DNA of 64,000 nt from Roseibium aquae (GCF_008711285.1 NZ_VXDC01000004.1:186001-250000); one strand, 5' to 3'; counted from the stretch's first letter, positions 8,547-17,488 are shown. Notes: generated from the sequence alone by a model not told the origin. A program made the numbers and translations.

Positions 8547-9335
8547 TCAATCGTCATAGGCGTGTCCCGCCTTCAGGCCTTCGCGGACGCGATGGGCGAT
8601 CTTGAGGAACTCCTCGCTTTCGCGCATGTCGAGGGTGCGCTCACGCGGCAAGGTGCTGTCGATCACGTCATAAACACGGCCCGGGCGCGGGCAAAGCACA
8701 ACGATCTTGGTGGACAGATAGACCGCTTCCGGGATCGAGTGGGTGACAAAGACGACCGTCTTGTTGGTCTTGGCCCAAAGCTGGTGAAGCTGGTCATTCA
8801 GGTGGTCCCGCACGATTTCGTCAAGCGCCCCGAACGGTTCATCCATCAAAAGGAGATTGGGCTCGACGGCAAGCGCCCGGGCGATGGAGGCTCTCTGCTG
8901 CATGCCGCCGGACAACTGCCAAGGATACTTCTTTTCGAACCCGGCAAGGTTGACGAGCTCGAGGTTCTTCTTGATCCGCGCGTCCTGTTCGGCCCTCGAC
9001 AAGCCCATGATCTCAAGCGGCAGGGCGACATTCTTGGCAATCGAACGCCAGGGATAAAGGGCCGCGGCTTGGAACACATAGCCATAGGCGCGGTTCAGCC
9101 GGGCCTGTTCCGGCGACACGCCATTGACCGTGATGGAACCGGCGGTCGGCCGTTCCAGATCCGCGATGACGCGCAACAGCGTTGTCTTGCCGCAGCCCGA
9201 TGGTCCAATGAAGGATACGAAATCGCCGGGCTCGATCGCCAGATCAATGTCCGACAGCGCATGAACCGGGCCGTCATTTGTCTGGAAAGTCAGCGACAGC
9301 TTGGCGATATCGATCACCGGGTCGGGATGTCTCAT
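8547..9335 (-). CDS. ABC transporter ATP-binding protein, SsuB/TauB type
   Basis: Nucleotide-binding subunit of the import system encoded with the two permeases. It has a complete Walker A (GPSGCGKTT), Q-loop, signature LSGGMQQR, Walker B (LLLMDEPFGALD) and switch His (VTHSI). The ATG at 9335 has GGAGG at 5-base spacing and gives a 262-residue protein of normal length; an alternative ATG at 9377 would add 14 residues. Nitrate/taurine-type importers of this family are widely reused for pyrimidine or thiamine-precursor uptake. A palindromic repeat element separates it from the dihydropyrimidinase gene upstream. Confidence 0.9.
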   Translation of the reverse strand: MRHPDPVIDIAKLSLTFQTNDGPVHALSDIDLAIEPGDFVSFIGPSGCGKTTLLRVIADLERPTAGSITVNGVSPEQARLNRAYGYVFQAAALYPWRSIAKNVALPLEIMGLSRAEQDARIKKNLELVNLAGFEKKYPWQLSGGMQQRASIARALAVEPNLLLMDEPFGALDEIVRDHLNDQLHQLWAKTNKTVVFVTHSIPEAVYLSTKIVVLCPRPGRVYDVIDSTLPRERTLDMRESEEFLKIAHRVREGLKAGHAYDD

Positions 9336-9481
9336 GGCGTCCTCCAGTCCGTCTTCGATTTCAGACCCGGTCAGCATGTGTGTCGTTCCTCAGGTGCTCG
9401 TGTATCCGTCTACCCATTGGGACGGAAGGTGTCTTGCAGTGTGCGCAGTCTGGGTTCTGGCCACAATCGGTCGAAGGTTTT

Positions 9482-9652
9482 CGCCCCCACCCCTAGCCCC
9501 TTCCCACAAAGGGGGAGGGGGACTTTGGCCCCAATCGAACCGAGCGAACGCCAGCCGCGCCAAGCGCCCCACACCAACCCTGGATCTTCGGAGCCCCGAA
9601 CCCGGCACGCCCAGCTCCCTCCCCCCCGTGGGGAGGGTTGGGGTGGGGGGCG
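9482..9652. repeat. palindromic GC-rich intergenic element
   Basis: Two arms, 9482-9523 and about 9612-9652, are imperfect inverted copies: the left opens CGCCCCCACCCC, and the right, read on the other strand, opens CGCCCCCCACCCC. Each arm is also a hairpin on its own (C-rich then G-rich). The ~88-bp core has no reading frame. It sits inside the pyrimidine operon between dihydropyrimidinase and the ABC ATPase. It looks like a dispersed MITE/REP-type element; copy number cannot be judged from one window. Confidence 0.65.
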
Positions 9653-9664
9653 CCCCGATTGGCC

Positions 9665-11122
9665 TCACACGCCGCTGACGGGAATCCCGGTGCGCTCCAC
9701 CTTGCGCGGTGCGGTGAGTTCCTTCCAGGTCGAAAGCGCCCTGTTGACAGCCTGGAACGGCTCGCGTTTGACGAACTGGCCGTGCCCCTGGGCGGGAACA
9801 ACCTTGCCGTCATCGACCGCGACCCGGCCGCGGGTCAGCGTGAAACGCGGCAGTCCCCTGACGTGCTTTCCTTCGAAAACATTGTAATCGATGGCCGATT
9901 CCTGTGTGGCGGCGGAGATCGTATTCTCCTTGTTCGGATCCCATACGACCAGATCCGCATCCGCGCCGACCAGAACGGCCCCCTTTTTCGGATAGACGTT
10001 GAGGATCTTGGCGATGTTGGTCGAGGTAACCGCCACGAATTCGTTCATGGTGAGCCGACCCGTGTTGACCCCATGGGTCCACAACATCGGCATCCGGTCC
10101 TCCAGGCCGCCCGTGCCGTTCGGGATCTTGGTGAAGTCGCCGACGCCCGTGCGTTTTTGGTCCGTTGTAAAGGCGCAGTGGTCGGTGGCGACGACTTGCA
10201 AGGAGCCTGAGGCGAGACCTGCCCAAAGGCTGTCCTGGTGTTTCTTGTCCCGGAACGGGGGTGACATGACCCGGCGGGCCGCATGATCCCAATCGGGGTG
10301 CTTGTATTCACTGTCATCGAGCGTGAGATGCTGGATCAGCGGTTCTCCGTAGACACGGATGCCGTTCTTGCGGGCCCTCCGGATGGCCTCATGGGCGTCT
10401 TCAGAGGACGTATGAACGACATAAAGCGGCACGCCAGCCATATCCGCGATCATGATCGCCCGGTTGGTGGCTTCGCCTTCCACTTCCGCCGGACGCGAAT
10501 AGGCATGAGCCTCCGGCCCGTTGTTGCCTTCGGCCAGGAGTTTCTGCTGGAGCGTGGCGACCACATCGCCGTTCTCCGCGTGAACCAGGGGCAGGGCACC
10601 CAGCTCTTCGCAGCGCTGGAACGAGGCAAACATCTCGTCGTCGTTCACCATCAAGGCGCCCTTGTAGGCCATGAAGTGCTTGAAAGTGTTGATGCCGCGC
10701 TCGCGGACGACCGTTTCCATCTCGTTGAAGACCTGCTCGCCCCACCAGGTGATCGCCATATGGAAGGAGTAGTCGCAATGCGCCATGGTGGACTTGTTGT
10801 CCCACATTTGCAGCGCCTCGAGCAGGGATTGTTCCGGGGCGGGCAGGGCGAAATCGACGACCATGGTCGTGCCGCCCGACAGGGCAGCCCGGGTGCCGCT
10901 GTCGAAATTGTCCGAGGAATAGGTGCCCATGAACGGCATTTCGAGGTGGGTGTGCGGATCGATGCCGCCGGGCATGACAAAACAGCCGCTGGCGTCGAGC
11001 GTGGTGTCACCGGACAGGTTTTCGCCGATCTCGATGATCCTGCCGCCCTCGATCTTGACATCGGAGGTGTAGGTCAAATCGGCGGTGACGATCGTGCCGC
11101 CCTTGATCACTGTCGTTGCCAT
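9665..11122 (-). CDS. hydA: dihydropyrimidinase (D-hydantoinase)
   Basis: Zinc amidohydrolase that opens dihydrouracil or dihydrothymine to N-carbamoyl-beta-amino acids, step two of reductive pyrimidine breakdown. Its 485 residues match the family length. The metal site is visible: His57 and His59 in GGIDPHTHLE, the carboxylated lysine candidate Lys154 in MAYKGALM, His181 in HAENGD, His237 in VVHTSS, and Asp314 in ATDHCAFT. The next enzyme's gene is directly upstream on the same strand, and RutR-type control is likely. Dihydropyrimidine dehydrogenase, needed for step one, is not in this window. Confidence 0.93.
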   Translation of the reverse strand: MATTVIKGGTIVTADLTYTSDVKIEGGRIIEIGENLSGDTTLDASGCFVMPGGIDPHTHLEMPFMGTYSSDNFDSGTRAALSGGTTMVVDFALPAPEQSLLEALQMWDNKSTMAHCDYSFHMAITWWGEQVFNEMETVVRERGINTFKHFMAYKGALMVNDDEMFASFQRCEELGALPLVHAENGDVVATLQQKLLAEGNNGPEAHAYSRPAEVEGEATNRAIMIADMAGVPLYVVHTSSEDAHEAIRRARKNGIRVYGEPLIQHLTLDDSEYKHPDWDHAARRVMSPPFRDKKHQDSLWAGLASGSLQVVATDHCAFTTDQKRTGVGDFTKIPNGTGGLEDRMPMLWTHGVNTGRLTMNEFVAVTSTNIAKILNVYPKKGAVLVGADADLVVWDPNKENTISAATQESAIDYNVFEGKHVRGLPRFTLTRGRVAVDDGKVVPAQGHGQFVKREPFQAVNRALSTWKELTAPRKVERTGIPVSGV

Positions 11123-11265
11123 TCTTGATCCCCTCGTTCTGGTTTCGGCGTTCCGCCTGTTTGATCATCTGCCCCCGGCTCAAGGCCAGCACGGCAGCAA
11201 GGTTCGGTGACACACTTCGGTTCCCGCTTGTGCCGCCCCGGACGTGATCCGGGGCCCCAACCCGC

Positions 11266-12522
11266 CTAACCCACAATCTCGGCAGTCTCGACCACCGCAT
11301 GGAACAAGACATCGGCGCCGGCCTTGGCCCAGTCCTTGGTGATTTCTTCCGCCTCGTTGTGCGACAACCCGTCGACACAGGGGCACATGACCATGGCTGT
11401 GGGTGCGACGCGGTTGATCCAGCAGGCATCGTGGCCGGCACCCGACACGATGTTTTGATGCGAGTATCCGAGCCGCTCCGCCGCGCTGCGGATCGCGCTC
11501 ACACAGGTCTCGTCGAACGTGACCGGATCGAAATGGCCCACCGGTTCGATTTCGACGGAAAGCCCGAGATCTTCCGCAATTTTCGGCGCGCAGGTTTCAA
11601 ACTCCGCTTTCATGCCGTCCAAAATCCCCTGATCTGGTGATCGGAAGTCGATAGTGAAAACGACCTTCCCCGGAATGACATTCCGGGAGTTGGGGTGAAA
11701 ATCGCAGTGGCCAATGGCGCCAACCGCCGCCGGCTGGTGTTTCATGGCGATCTCATGGACGAGTTCGGCCATCCGCGCCATGCCGAGCCCGGCGTTCCGG
11801 CGCATCGGCATCGGTGTAGAACCGGTATGGCTGTCCTTGCCGGTCAGGGTGACTTGCAGCCACCACAGGCCCTGGCCATGGGTAACCACACCGATGTCCT
11901 TGCCTTCGGCTTCCAGGATCGGCCCCTGCTCGATATGGAGCTCGAAAAAGGCGCGCATCTTGTCCTTGCGCGCGCCCACCTCCTCGTGGCCGACCCAACC
12001 GATCCGCTTCAGTTCGTCGCCAAATGTCTTGCCTTCGGCATCCTGACGCTCATAGGCCCAGTCCTGATCGTGAATTCCGGCGAACACACCGGAGGCGAGC
12101 ATGGCCGGGGCGAAACGCGTGCCTTCCTCGTTTGTCCAGTTGGTCACCACGATCGGATGCTTGGTCTTGATGCCGAGATCGTTCATGCTGCGCACGACCT
12201 CCAGACCGCCAAGCACGCCAAGGACGCCGTCATACTTGCCGCCGGTCGGCTGGGTATCGAGGTGAGAGCCGACATATACGGGCAGGGCGTCCGGGTCCGT
12301 GCCGGGCCGGGTCATGAACATATTACCCATGGTGTCGACGCCCATGGTCATGCCGGCGTCCTCGCACCACTTCTGGAACAGTTTCCGGCCTTCCCCGTCG
12401 GCATCGGTCAGGGTCTGGCGGTTGTTTCCGCCGGCCACGCCCGGACCGATCTTCGCCATCTCCATCAGGCTGTCCCATAGCCGGTCGGGATTGATGCGCA
12501 GGTTTTCGCCAGGTGCCGCCAT
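11266..12522 (-). CDS. N-carbamoyl-beta-alanine / N-carbamoyl-L-amino acid amidohydrolase
   Basis: M20-family zinc hydrolase of 418 residues that removes the carbamoyl group, releasing CO2, NH3 and beta-alanine or 3-aminoisobutyrate. Metal-binding signatures are present in order: GSHLDTQPTGGKYDG, TNEEGTRF, and ELHIEQGPILE. The ATG at 12522 has AAGGA upstream and begins MAAPGENLRINPDRLW, the family start; a more distal start would add 26 unlikely residues. It lies between the aminotransferase and dihydropyrimidinase genes, giving the pathway order 3-2-1 along the minus strand. Symbols hyuC and amaB are used for relatives, so I leave it unnamed. Confidence 0.92.
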   Translation of the reverse strand: MAAPGENLRINPDRLWDSLMEMAKIGPGVAGGNNRQTLTDADGEGRKLFQKWCEDAGMTMGVDTMGNMFMTRPGTDPDALPVYVGSHLDTQPTGGKYDGVLGVLGGLEVVRSMNDLGIKTKHPIVVTNWTNEEGTRFAPAMLASGVFAGIHDQDWAYERQDAEGKTFGDELKRIGWVGHEEVGARKDKMRAFFELHIEQGPILEAEGKDIGVVTHGQGLWWLQVTLTGKDSHTGSTPMPMRRNAGLGMARMAELVHEIAMKHQPAAVGAIGHCDFHPNSRNVIPGKVVFTIDFRSPDQGILDGMKAEFETCAPKIAEDLGLSVEIEPVGHFDPVTFDETCVSAIRSAAERLGYSHQNIVSGAGHDACWINRVAPTAMVMCPCVDGLSHNEAEEITKDWAKAGADVLFHAVVETAEIVG

Positions 12523-12596
12523 GGTCGGTACGTCCTTTGAGTCCTCTGGTTTCGGGTGGGGAAGGGGAGCCACGTCCCCTTCCCGGAGGTGCCGGG

Positions 12597-13934
12597 TCAA
12601 TGCGTGTTCATCAGCACCTTGCGCAGTTTGCCGAACAGCTCGTCGATCTGGTCCTTGGAAATGATCAACGGCGGCGACAGCGCGATGATGTCGCCAGTGG
12701 TGCGAATGAGGATCCCGTCCTCATAGGCTTTCAAGAAGGCGGAAAAGGCGCGCTTCGTCGGTTCGCCCGCGATCGGCTCGAGCTCCACCGCCCCGATCAG
12801 GCCGAGATTGCGGATGTCGATCACATGCGGACAGTCCTTCAGGGAATGAAGGCCGTCCTCCCAGTACTGGGCCAGCCCGGCGGCGCGTGTCAGGAGCCCT
12901 TCTTCCTCGTAGGTGTCAAGCGTACCAAGAGCCGCCGCGCAGGCGACCGGGTGGGCGGAATAGGTGTAGCCGTGGAACAACTCGATCACGTGTTCGGGAC
13001 CATGCATGAACGCGTCGTAAATGGTCTTGGTGCAGAACACCGCTCCCATCGGTACCACACCGCTGGTCAAGCCCTTCGCCGTGGTTACAAGATCCGGTTT
13101 GACGTCGAAATAATCGACCGCGAACGGCGTTCCCAGCCGGCCAAACCCCGTGATGACCTCATCGAAGATCAACAAGATGCCATGCTCGTCGCAGATCTGG
13201 CGTAACCGCTGCAGGTAGTGCTTGGGCGGGATGAGAACGCCGGTCGAGCCGGCGACGGGCTCGACGATCACCGCGGCGATCGTGGACGGGTCATGCAATT
13301 GCGCGATCCGGATCAGATCCTCCGCATATTCCGCACCGCTTTCCGGCATGCCCCTGGAAAACGCATTGCGGGACGGGTCGTGCGTGTGGCGCATATGGTC
13401 GACGCCGGTCAGAAGGCTGCCGAAATGCTTGCGGTTGTTGACGATCCCCCCAACGGAGATACCGCCGAACCCGACACCGTGATAGCCGCGCTCCCGGCCG
13501 ATCAGGCGCGTGCGCGTGCCCTGACCGATGGTGCGCTGGTAGGCGAGCGCGATTTTCAGCGCGGTATCGACGCTTTCCGATCCCGAACCGGTGAAGAACA
13601 CATGGTCCAGCGGGGAGGGCATCAGCGCGGACAACCGCGCCGCAAGCTCGAACGCTTTGGGATGGCCCATCTGAAACGCGGGCGCGTAATCCATCTCGGC
13701 GACCTGTTTCTGCACCGCCTCGACGATCCTCGGCCGTCCGTGCCCGGCGTTGCAGCACCACAGGCCGGCGGTTCCATCCAGCACCTGCCGCCCATCGGCC
13801 GTGGTGTAATGCATGTCCTTCGCGCCGACGAACATGCGCGGGTTCTGCTTGAATTGCCGGTTCGCCGTGAACGGCATCCAAAAGGCTTCGAGATTGTTGG
13901 TCACCGCTTGCGCGGCGGATGCCGTTGTCGACAT
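12597..13934 (-). CDS. class III aminotransferase, probable beta-alanine:pyruvate transaminase
   Basis: PLP-dependent omega-amino acid aminotransferase, 445 residues. Asp258 in LIFDEVITGFGR binds the pyridine nitrogen and Lys287 in TTAKGLTSG is the Schiff-base lysine. The N-terminal FWMPFTANRQFK is typical of the beta-alanine:pyruvate group. As the first gene of the minus-strand pyrimidine operon, it would convert beta-alanine to malonate semialdehyde. Substrate is inferred from context and N-terminal signature; other omega-amines are possible. Its upstream region carries the RutR box shared with the divergent regulator. Confidence 0.9.
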   Translation of the reverse strand: MSTTASAAQAVTNNLEAFWMPFTANRQFKQNPRMFVGAKDMHYTTADGRQVLDGTAGLWCCNAGHGRPRIVEAVQKQVAEMDYAPAFQMGHPKAFELAARLSALMPSPLDHVFFTGSGSESVDTALKIALAYQRTIGQGTRTRLIGRERGYHGVGFGGISVGGIVNNRKHFGSLLTGVDHMRHTHDPSRNAFSRGMPESGAEYAEDLIRIAQLHDPSTIAAVIVEPVAGSTGVLIPPKHYLQRLRQICDEHGILLIFDEVITGFGRLGTPFAVDYFDVKPDLVTTAKGLTSGVVPMGAVFCTKTIYDAFMHGPEHVIELFHGYTYSAHPVACAAALGTLDTYEEEGLLTRAAGLAQYWEDGLHSLKDCPHVIDIRNLGLIGAVELEPIAGEPTKRAFSAFLKAYEDGILIRTTGDIIALSPPLIISKDQIDELFGKLRKVLMNTH

Positions 13935-14394
13935 GCGTCCTCCTCACGGCGGGCCAGGGCTGCTGCCGCCGGTTGTCTTTCATTTTCTCAACCGGGAGGG
14001 GCCGGAAAACCGCGCCTTGCGGTCAACGGCGGATCACCCACCCGAGCTGTTCCCACTGTCGCACCATCGGCAGCCTTTTTTGTAGAGGCTTTTTGCGCGA
14101 GAGCCTGTTTATTCTCTGGATCGGCGCCTTTGGACGCCATGCCGGCGGGCGCCGGTCGTCTTGTTCTTGGGCTTGATCGGGCCTGCGCCTTTGAGGAATT
14201 CTTGGCAAAACCTGACCAAACGGTCAAAATGAGGTTATGAAGACTGACAATGGCGGTCAAGAACCGAATTCGGTTCGCGTGATGCTTTTGTTATCACACC
14301 CTGATTTGTTTTCGGGCATTTGCCCCGCCGTCCCGTTCCGTGTCAGGATCGGAGGGTGAAACACCTGGCGGCGCAACGCGGGAAGGGCGGGCCC
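13935..14394. other. divergent control region of the pyrimidine operon and rutR
   Basis: A 460-bp gap between the aminotransferase and regulator genes. It holds one near-consensus RutR box (14212-14227) and, at about 14249-14256, a further half-site-like GCGGTCAA. Neither strand has a convincing reading frame; possible longer starts for the regulator extend into 14320-14394. Confidence 0.6.
14212..14227. promoter_or_regulatory. RutR operator
   Basis: CTGACCAAACGGTCAA matches the E. coli RutR consensus TTGACCAnnTGGTCAA at 12 of 14 defined bases. It lies between the divergent RutR-like regulator gene and the catabolic operon. RutR releases DNA on binding uracil or thymine, so this would induce the operon. 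Site seen directly; function inferred. Confidence 0.8.
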
Positions 14395-15057
14395 TTGAAG
14401 AAAAAAACACAGATCGCGCAAGGCTCGTTGAGCCGGATCCAGGAAAAGAACCGGGCCCTGATTCTCGAGGCGGCGCTGCAGGAGTTTTCGAAAGTGGGCT
14501 ACTCGGGCGCAACAGTGGAGCGCATCGCGACCGCGGCCGGCATGTCCAAATCCAACCTGCTTTATTATTTTCCCTCCAAGGCGGCCATGTATGAATCGGT
14601 TCTTGGCCGCATCCTCGATGACTGGCTGGCGCCGCTTCGCACGCTGGATCCGCTGGGCGATCCGGCCCAGGAACTGAGGGCCTATATCGGGTCCAAGCTG
14701 ACAATCTCCGCCCGCCACCCGCAAGCCTCGCGGCTCTTCGCCAACGAGATCATGCGCGGCGCGCCCAGGCTGGGACGGGTGCTCGAAACGGATCTGAAGG
14801 CCCTCGTGGCCGACAAATGCGACGTGATCGAAAGCTGGATCAAGGCGGGAAAGATCCGGCCGGTCAATCCGGTCCATCTGATTTTCACAATCTGGGCCAC
14901 CACCCAGCACTACGCCGATTTCGCGCCGCAGGTCCGCGCGATCACCGGGACCGACCTGTCCGACCCCGATTTTTTCGCCGAGACGGAGAAGACCGTGACG
15001 GATCTGATTCTTGCCGGCCTCGGGCTGCAAATGCCGCAAGCGGCGAAGGTGGCCTGA
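14395..15057 (+). CDS. rutR: TetR-family pyrimidine regulator, RutR type
   Basis: Uracil/thymine-responsive regulator of about 220 residues. The helix-turn-helix is FSKVGYSGATVERIATAAGMSKSNLLYYFPSKAAMY, very close to RutR (NLLYYFPSK is diagnostic), and the C-terminal domain (ARHPQASRLFANEIMRGAP; FTIWATTQHYADFAPQV) is of the YcdC/RutR C-terminal type. The start is uncertain: TTG at 14395 with GGAAGGG upstream gives the usual length, while GTG at 14356 and TTG at 14320 are in frame further out. Its stop overlaps the next start (TGATG), so arfB is translationally coupled. It is divergent from the pyrimidine operon with an operator between. Confidence 0.88.
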   Translation: MKKKTQIAQGSLSRIQEKNRALILEAALQEFSKVGYSGATVERIATAAGMSKSNLLYYFPSKAAMYESVLGRILDDWLAPLRTLDPLGDPAQELRAYIGSKLTISARHPQASRLFANEIMRGAPRLGRVLETDLKALVADKCDVIESWIKAGKIRPVNPVHLIFTIWATTQHYADFAPQVRAITGTDLSDPDFFAETEKTVTDLILAGLGLQMPQAAKVA

Positions 15058-15515
15058 TGGGCCCGGAAGACACCCAAGGCGGCGGCCGGACGCGAATTGC
15101 GATCACGGACCGGTTTCATATCTCGTCCGCCGATCTGCGGGAGGACTTTATCCGGGCCTCCGGCCCGGGAGGGCAGAATGTCAACAAAGTATCGACCGCC
15201 GTTCAACTGCGCTTCGATCTGGAAAACAACGCGACGCTGCCCGCTGACGTGAAGGCCCGGGCGGCCCGTCTCGCGGGCAGCCGGCTCACGCTGGGCGGTG
15301 AAATCGTGATCCAGGCCGACCGCTTCCGCACACGGGAACGGAACCGGGAGGATGCCATCAACCGGCTGGTTGAATTGCTGGCCCGCGCCACGGACCGTCC
15401 CAAGCCGCGCAAGGCCACCCGGCCGACCCTCGGCTCGAAACGGCGCCGGCTGGACACCAAGAAAAAACGCGGGGAAACCAAGAAACTGCGGGGGAAGGGC
15501 AGTTTGAGCGACTAG
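15057..15515 (+). CDS. arfB: peptidyl-tRNA hydrolase / ribosome rescue factor ArfB (YaeJ)
   Basis: Codon-independent rescue factor that enters stalled ribosomes with an empty A site and hydrolyses peptidyl-tRNA. It has 152 residues with the GGQ motif at 38-40 (ASGPGGQNVNKVSTAVQLRF) and the long basic C-terminal tail (KPRKATRPTLGSKRRRLDTKKKRGETKKLRGKG) that occupies the mRNA channel. Both are needed for function and both are intact. The ATG overlaps the rutR stop by one base. Confidence 0.93.
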   Translation: MGPEDTQGGGRTRIAITDRFHISSADLREDFIRASGPGGQNVNKVSTAVQLRFDLENNATLPADVKARAARLAGSRLTLGGEIVIQADRFRTRERNREDAINRLVELLARATDRPKPRKATRPTLGSKRRRLDTKKKRGETKKLRGKGSLSD

Positions 15516-15707
15516 ATCCCCGCGCGTTTTTAGGCGGGTCGACCAATACGACCGCCGCGCGAAGATTAAAGAGATAACGCACCCGTCCAAGGCCTATGGA
15601 CAAGCTGCGCGCCGATCGTTTGGAATAATCAGCGGCATCTTTTCGATCACCGTGCCTGGTTATCGGCAGATGGAAAACAGGTCCGGTCGCAAGAAGCAGG
15701 GAATTGA

Positions 15708-16442
15708 ATGACCATGCCGGCAACCAGCTTCTTCAAACGGCGCATCGTGCCTGTGTTGCTCTACCTGATTGTGTTCGGTGTTACCGCCTGGGCTCTCTGG
15801 TCTTGGTTCGCGCCGACCGCCCATGTGCGCTACCGGCTGGACGTGACGCTGGAGGTGGACGGTGCGCCCGTCACCGGCAGCGTCGTGCAGGAGATGACGA
15901 TCTCCGCGTTCCCGTTTGATTTATTTCCGGATGGAGGGGGCTCGGGCCGCAACGTCCGGGGCCAGGCGCTGGCGCTGGACCTGCCCGGGCGCGGCACGCT
16001 GTTCGTGGCCATGACCCGCTACTGCACCGGAACGACCGAGTGGGGACAGTGCGAGGGCGACTATGGCTATCTCGTGGACCAGGCCTGCGGCATCAAGCGG
16101 GAACAGCCGAATTTCGCGGTCTATGTACGGCGATTCAAGCGGCTCGACGGCTCATGTCCGCTCACAGCGGACCAATTGCCTGTGATGGTCCGGTTTGACG
16201 ATGAGAACGATCAGTCTTCGGTGCACGTAGTGCGGCCAGAGCATCTGGCGGCGGCCTTTGGGGCCGGTGTCCGCTTCATCAACGCCAGCGTCACGTTCAC
16301 AGGCGCACCGCTGACAACCGGGCTCCGGACGCGTCTTCCCTGGCTCGCAAAAGACCCTCCTCCTTCTTATTCAGTGATGATCGAGGACGCGGACGGCTCG
16401 CAGCGTCCTTTTGTTCCGCAATTCTACTTTGAAAGGATTTGA
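15708..16442 (+). CDS. membrane-anchored protein of unknown function
   Basis: Not recognised. 244 residues: a basic N-terminus (TSFFKRR), one membrane helix (IVPVLLYLIVFGVTAWALWSWF, residues ~13-34), then a periplasmic domain of ~205 residues with five cysteines, four of which fall in residues ~106-150 and could form disulfides. CAGGGA precedes the ATG by about 6 bases. The next gene, a truncated lipase-like protein, starts 2 bp after this stop, so the two are one transcription unit. A paired exported-domain protein and lipase recalls effector/immunity or chaperone/lipase pairs, but nothing in the sequence proves that. Confidence 0.6.
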   Translation: MTMPATSFFKRRIVPVLLYLIVFGVTAWALWSWFAPTAHVRYRLDVTLEVDGAPVTGSVVQEMTISAFPFDLFPDGGGSGRNVRGQALALDLPGRGTLFVAMTRYCTGTTEWGQCEGDYGYLVDQACGIKREQPNFAVYVRRFKRLDGSCPLTADQLPVMVRFDDENDQSSVHVVRPEHLAAAFGAGVRFINASVTFTGAPLTTGLRTRLPWLAKDPPPSYSVMIEDADGSQRPFVPQFYFERI

Positions 16443-16444
16443 CG

Positions 16445-16786
16445 ATGGCACTCAGGCCCGAAGATTTGGACTACGCCCTTCTTTCGATGGACGACTATAA
16501 CCGCGGCGACAGTCCTTCCATGAACGTTCCAAATCCGCCGTATACAATAACCGATAGGAGCGATCCTTCAGATTCCCAAAACTACGGCTTTTCCGCCACC
16601 GCCTATCAGGTCGGCGGCACGGCCGTGATTGCCTTCCGCGGCACGGATGGGGAATTCCCAGAATTCAATTTTTTAACCGATGTCTGGAACGGCTGGGGCG
16701 TGGGAGCCGGCAGCCTGGAGGGCAAGCAGGCTGAAGGGGCCGTGAAGTGGCACCAAAGGGTCAAAGGAGTAGCGGCGGCATTTTGA
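16445..16786 (+). pseudogene. truncated class 3 lipase-like protein
   Basis: Only 113 residues. The N-terminal half resembles alpha/beta-hydrolase lipases of class 3: YQVGGTAVIAFRGTDGE is the strand-turn that carries the oxyanion-hole region, followed by DVWNGWGVGAG and a helix beginning EGAVKWHQRV. The frame then ends after VKGVAAAF, before any GxSxG nucleophile motif, and no in-frame or frameshifted continuation is visible downstream. The downstream 129 bp are AT-rich (ATATATATTAT) unlike their surroundings, consistent with a deletion junction. It could still be expressed; AAAGGA lies 10 bases before the ATG. Confidence 0.6.
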
Positions 16787-16915
16787 ATAGCGCCGGCCAT
16801 AAGAGGGCTTTCGCCCGAAGTGCAAAAACATATTTCGCATAATATATATTATGGAACTTTTATATATGGCGTGATCAGCTGCCGGGCCGGTGCCCGGGTC
16901 CATTGACCGGTCCGC

Positions 16916-17488
16916 TTACCGGCCGTCCTCGATTTCATCCCCGGTCCTTGAATCAATCACCGAGATGGCAAGCGACACCTGAAAACCGGCCCGGCACAAC
17001 GCCGCGACATCCCGGTCCCGTTTTTCCGCCCGTTGCGCGTCCGGCCGCCATGGGCCCAGACGGCGTCTGCGGGCAAAGGTTCTCGCGGCGTCTGTCTCGG
17101 TGTCCGGCGTATCGGCGATGACTGTCTCGGCCAGATCCGGATCGACGCCCTTGTTCGCCAGCGCCGCGCGGATCCTGCGCGCGGACCCGCCGCGCTGGCG
17201 CAGGCCGAATGCCTTGGACTGGGCATATTTCTCGTCGTCGACAAGACCGAGTTCAATGCATCTCGTCACCACCGCGTCCACATCCTCGCGCAAGCGTGCC
17301 GCCACGGCCCCATCCGGGCGCTCATCCGCCGGATCATGTGCTGGCCCTTGATCGGGAAGCTTTCCCTGCCGCGCCCACCGCCGGGCCTTGCGCCAAAGAA
17401 CCGAACGCAAATTCTCCACCGAGGACCCGTACCGGTTCAGATAATGAAAGCCCGCGTTCAACAGTTTTTGCCGGATCCTCGTTTCCAT
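16916..17488 (-). CDS. recX: regulatory protein RecX
   Basis: Modulator that binds and destabilises RecA filaments. The 190 residues are rich in basic helical repeats: the N-terminal YLNRYGSSVENLRSVLWRKARRW is the usual three-helix RecX repeat, then LGLVDDEKYAQSKAFGLRQRGGSARRIRAALANKGVD is the central signature. recA is not beside it, which is common in this order. The C-terminal tail after residue 170 is divergent. Confidence 0.85.
   Translation of the reverse strand: METRIRQKLLNAGFHYLNRYGSSVENLRSVLWRKARRWARQGKLPDQGPAHDPADERPDGAVAARLREDVDAVVTRCIELGLVDDEKYAQSKAFGLRQRGGSARRIRAALANKGVDPDLAETVIADTPDTETDAARTFARRRRLGPWRPDAQRAEKRDRDVAALCRAGFQVSLAISVIDSRTGDEIEDGR

Noticed and set aside
8214-9887. 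Plus-strand open frame of 557 codons opposite the pyrimidine ABC genes
   Set aside because: It covers the palindromic repeat and two genes with full ABC motifs on the other strand. No domain is seen.
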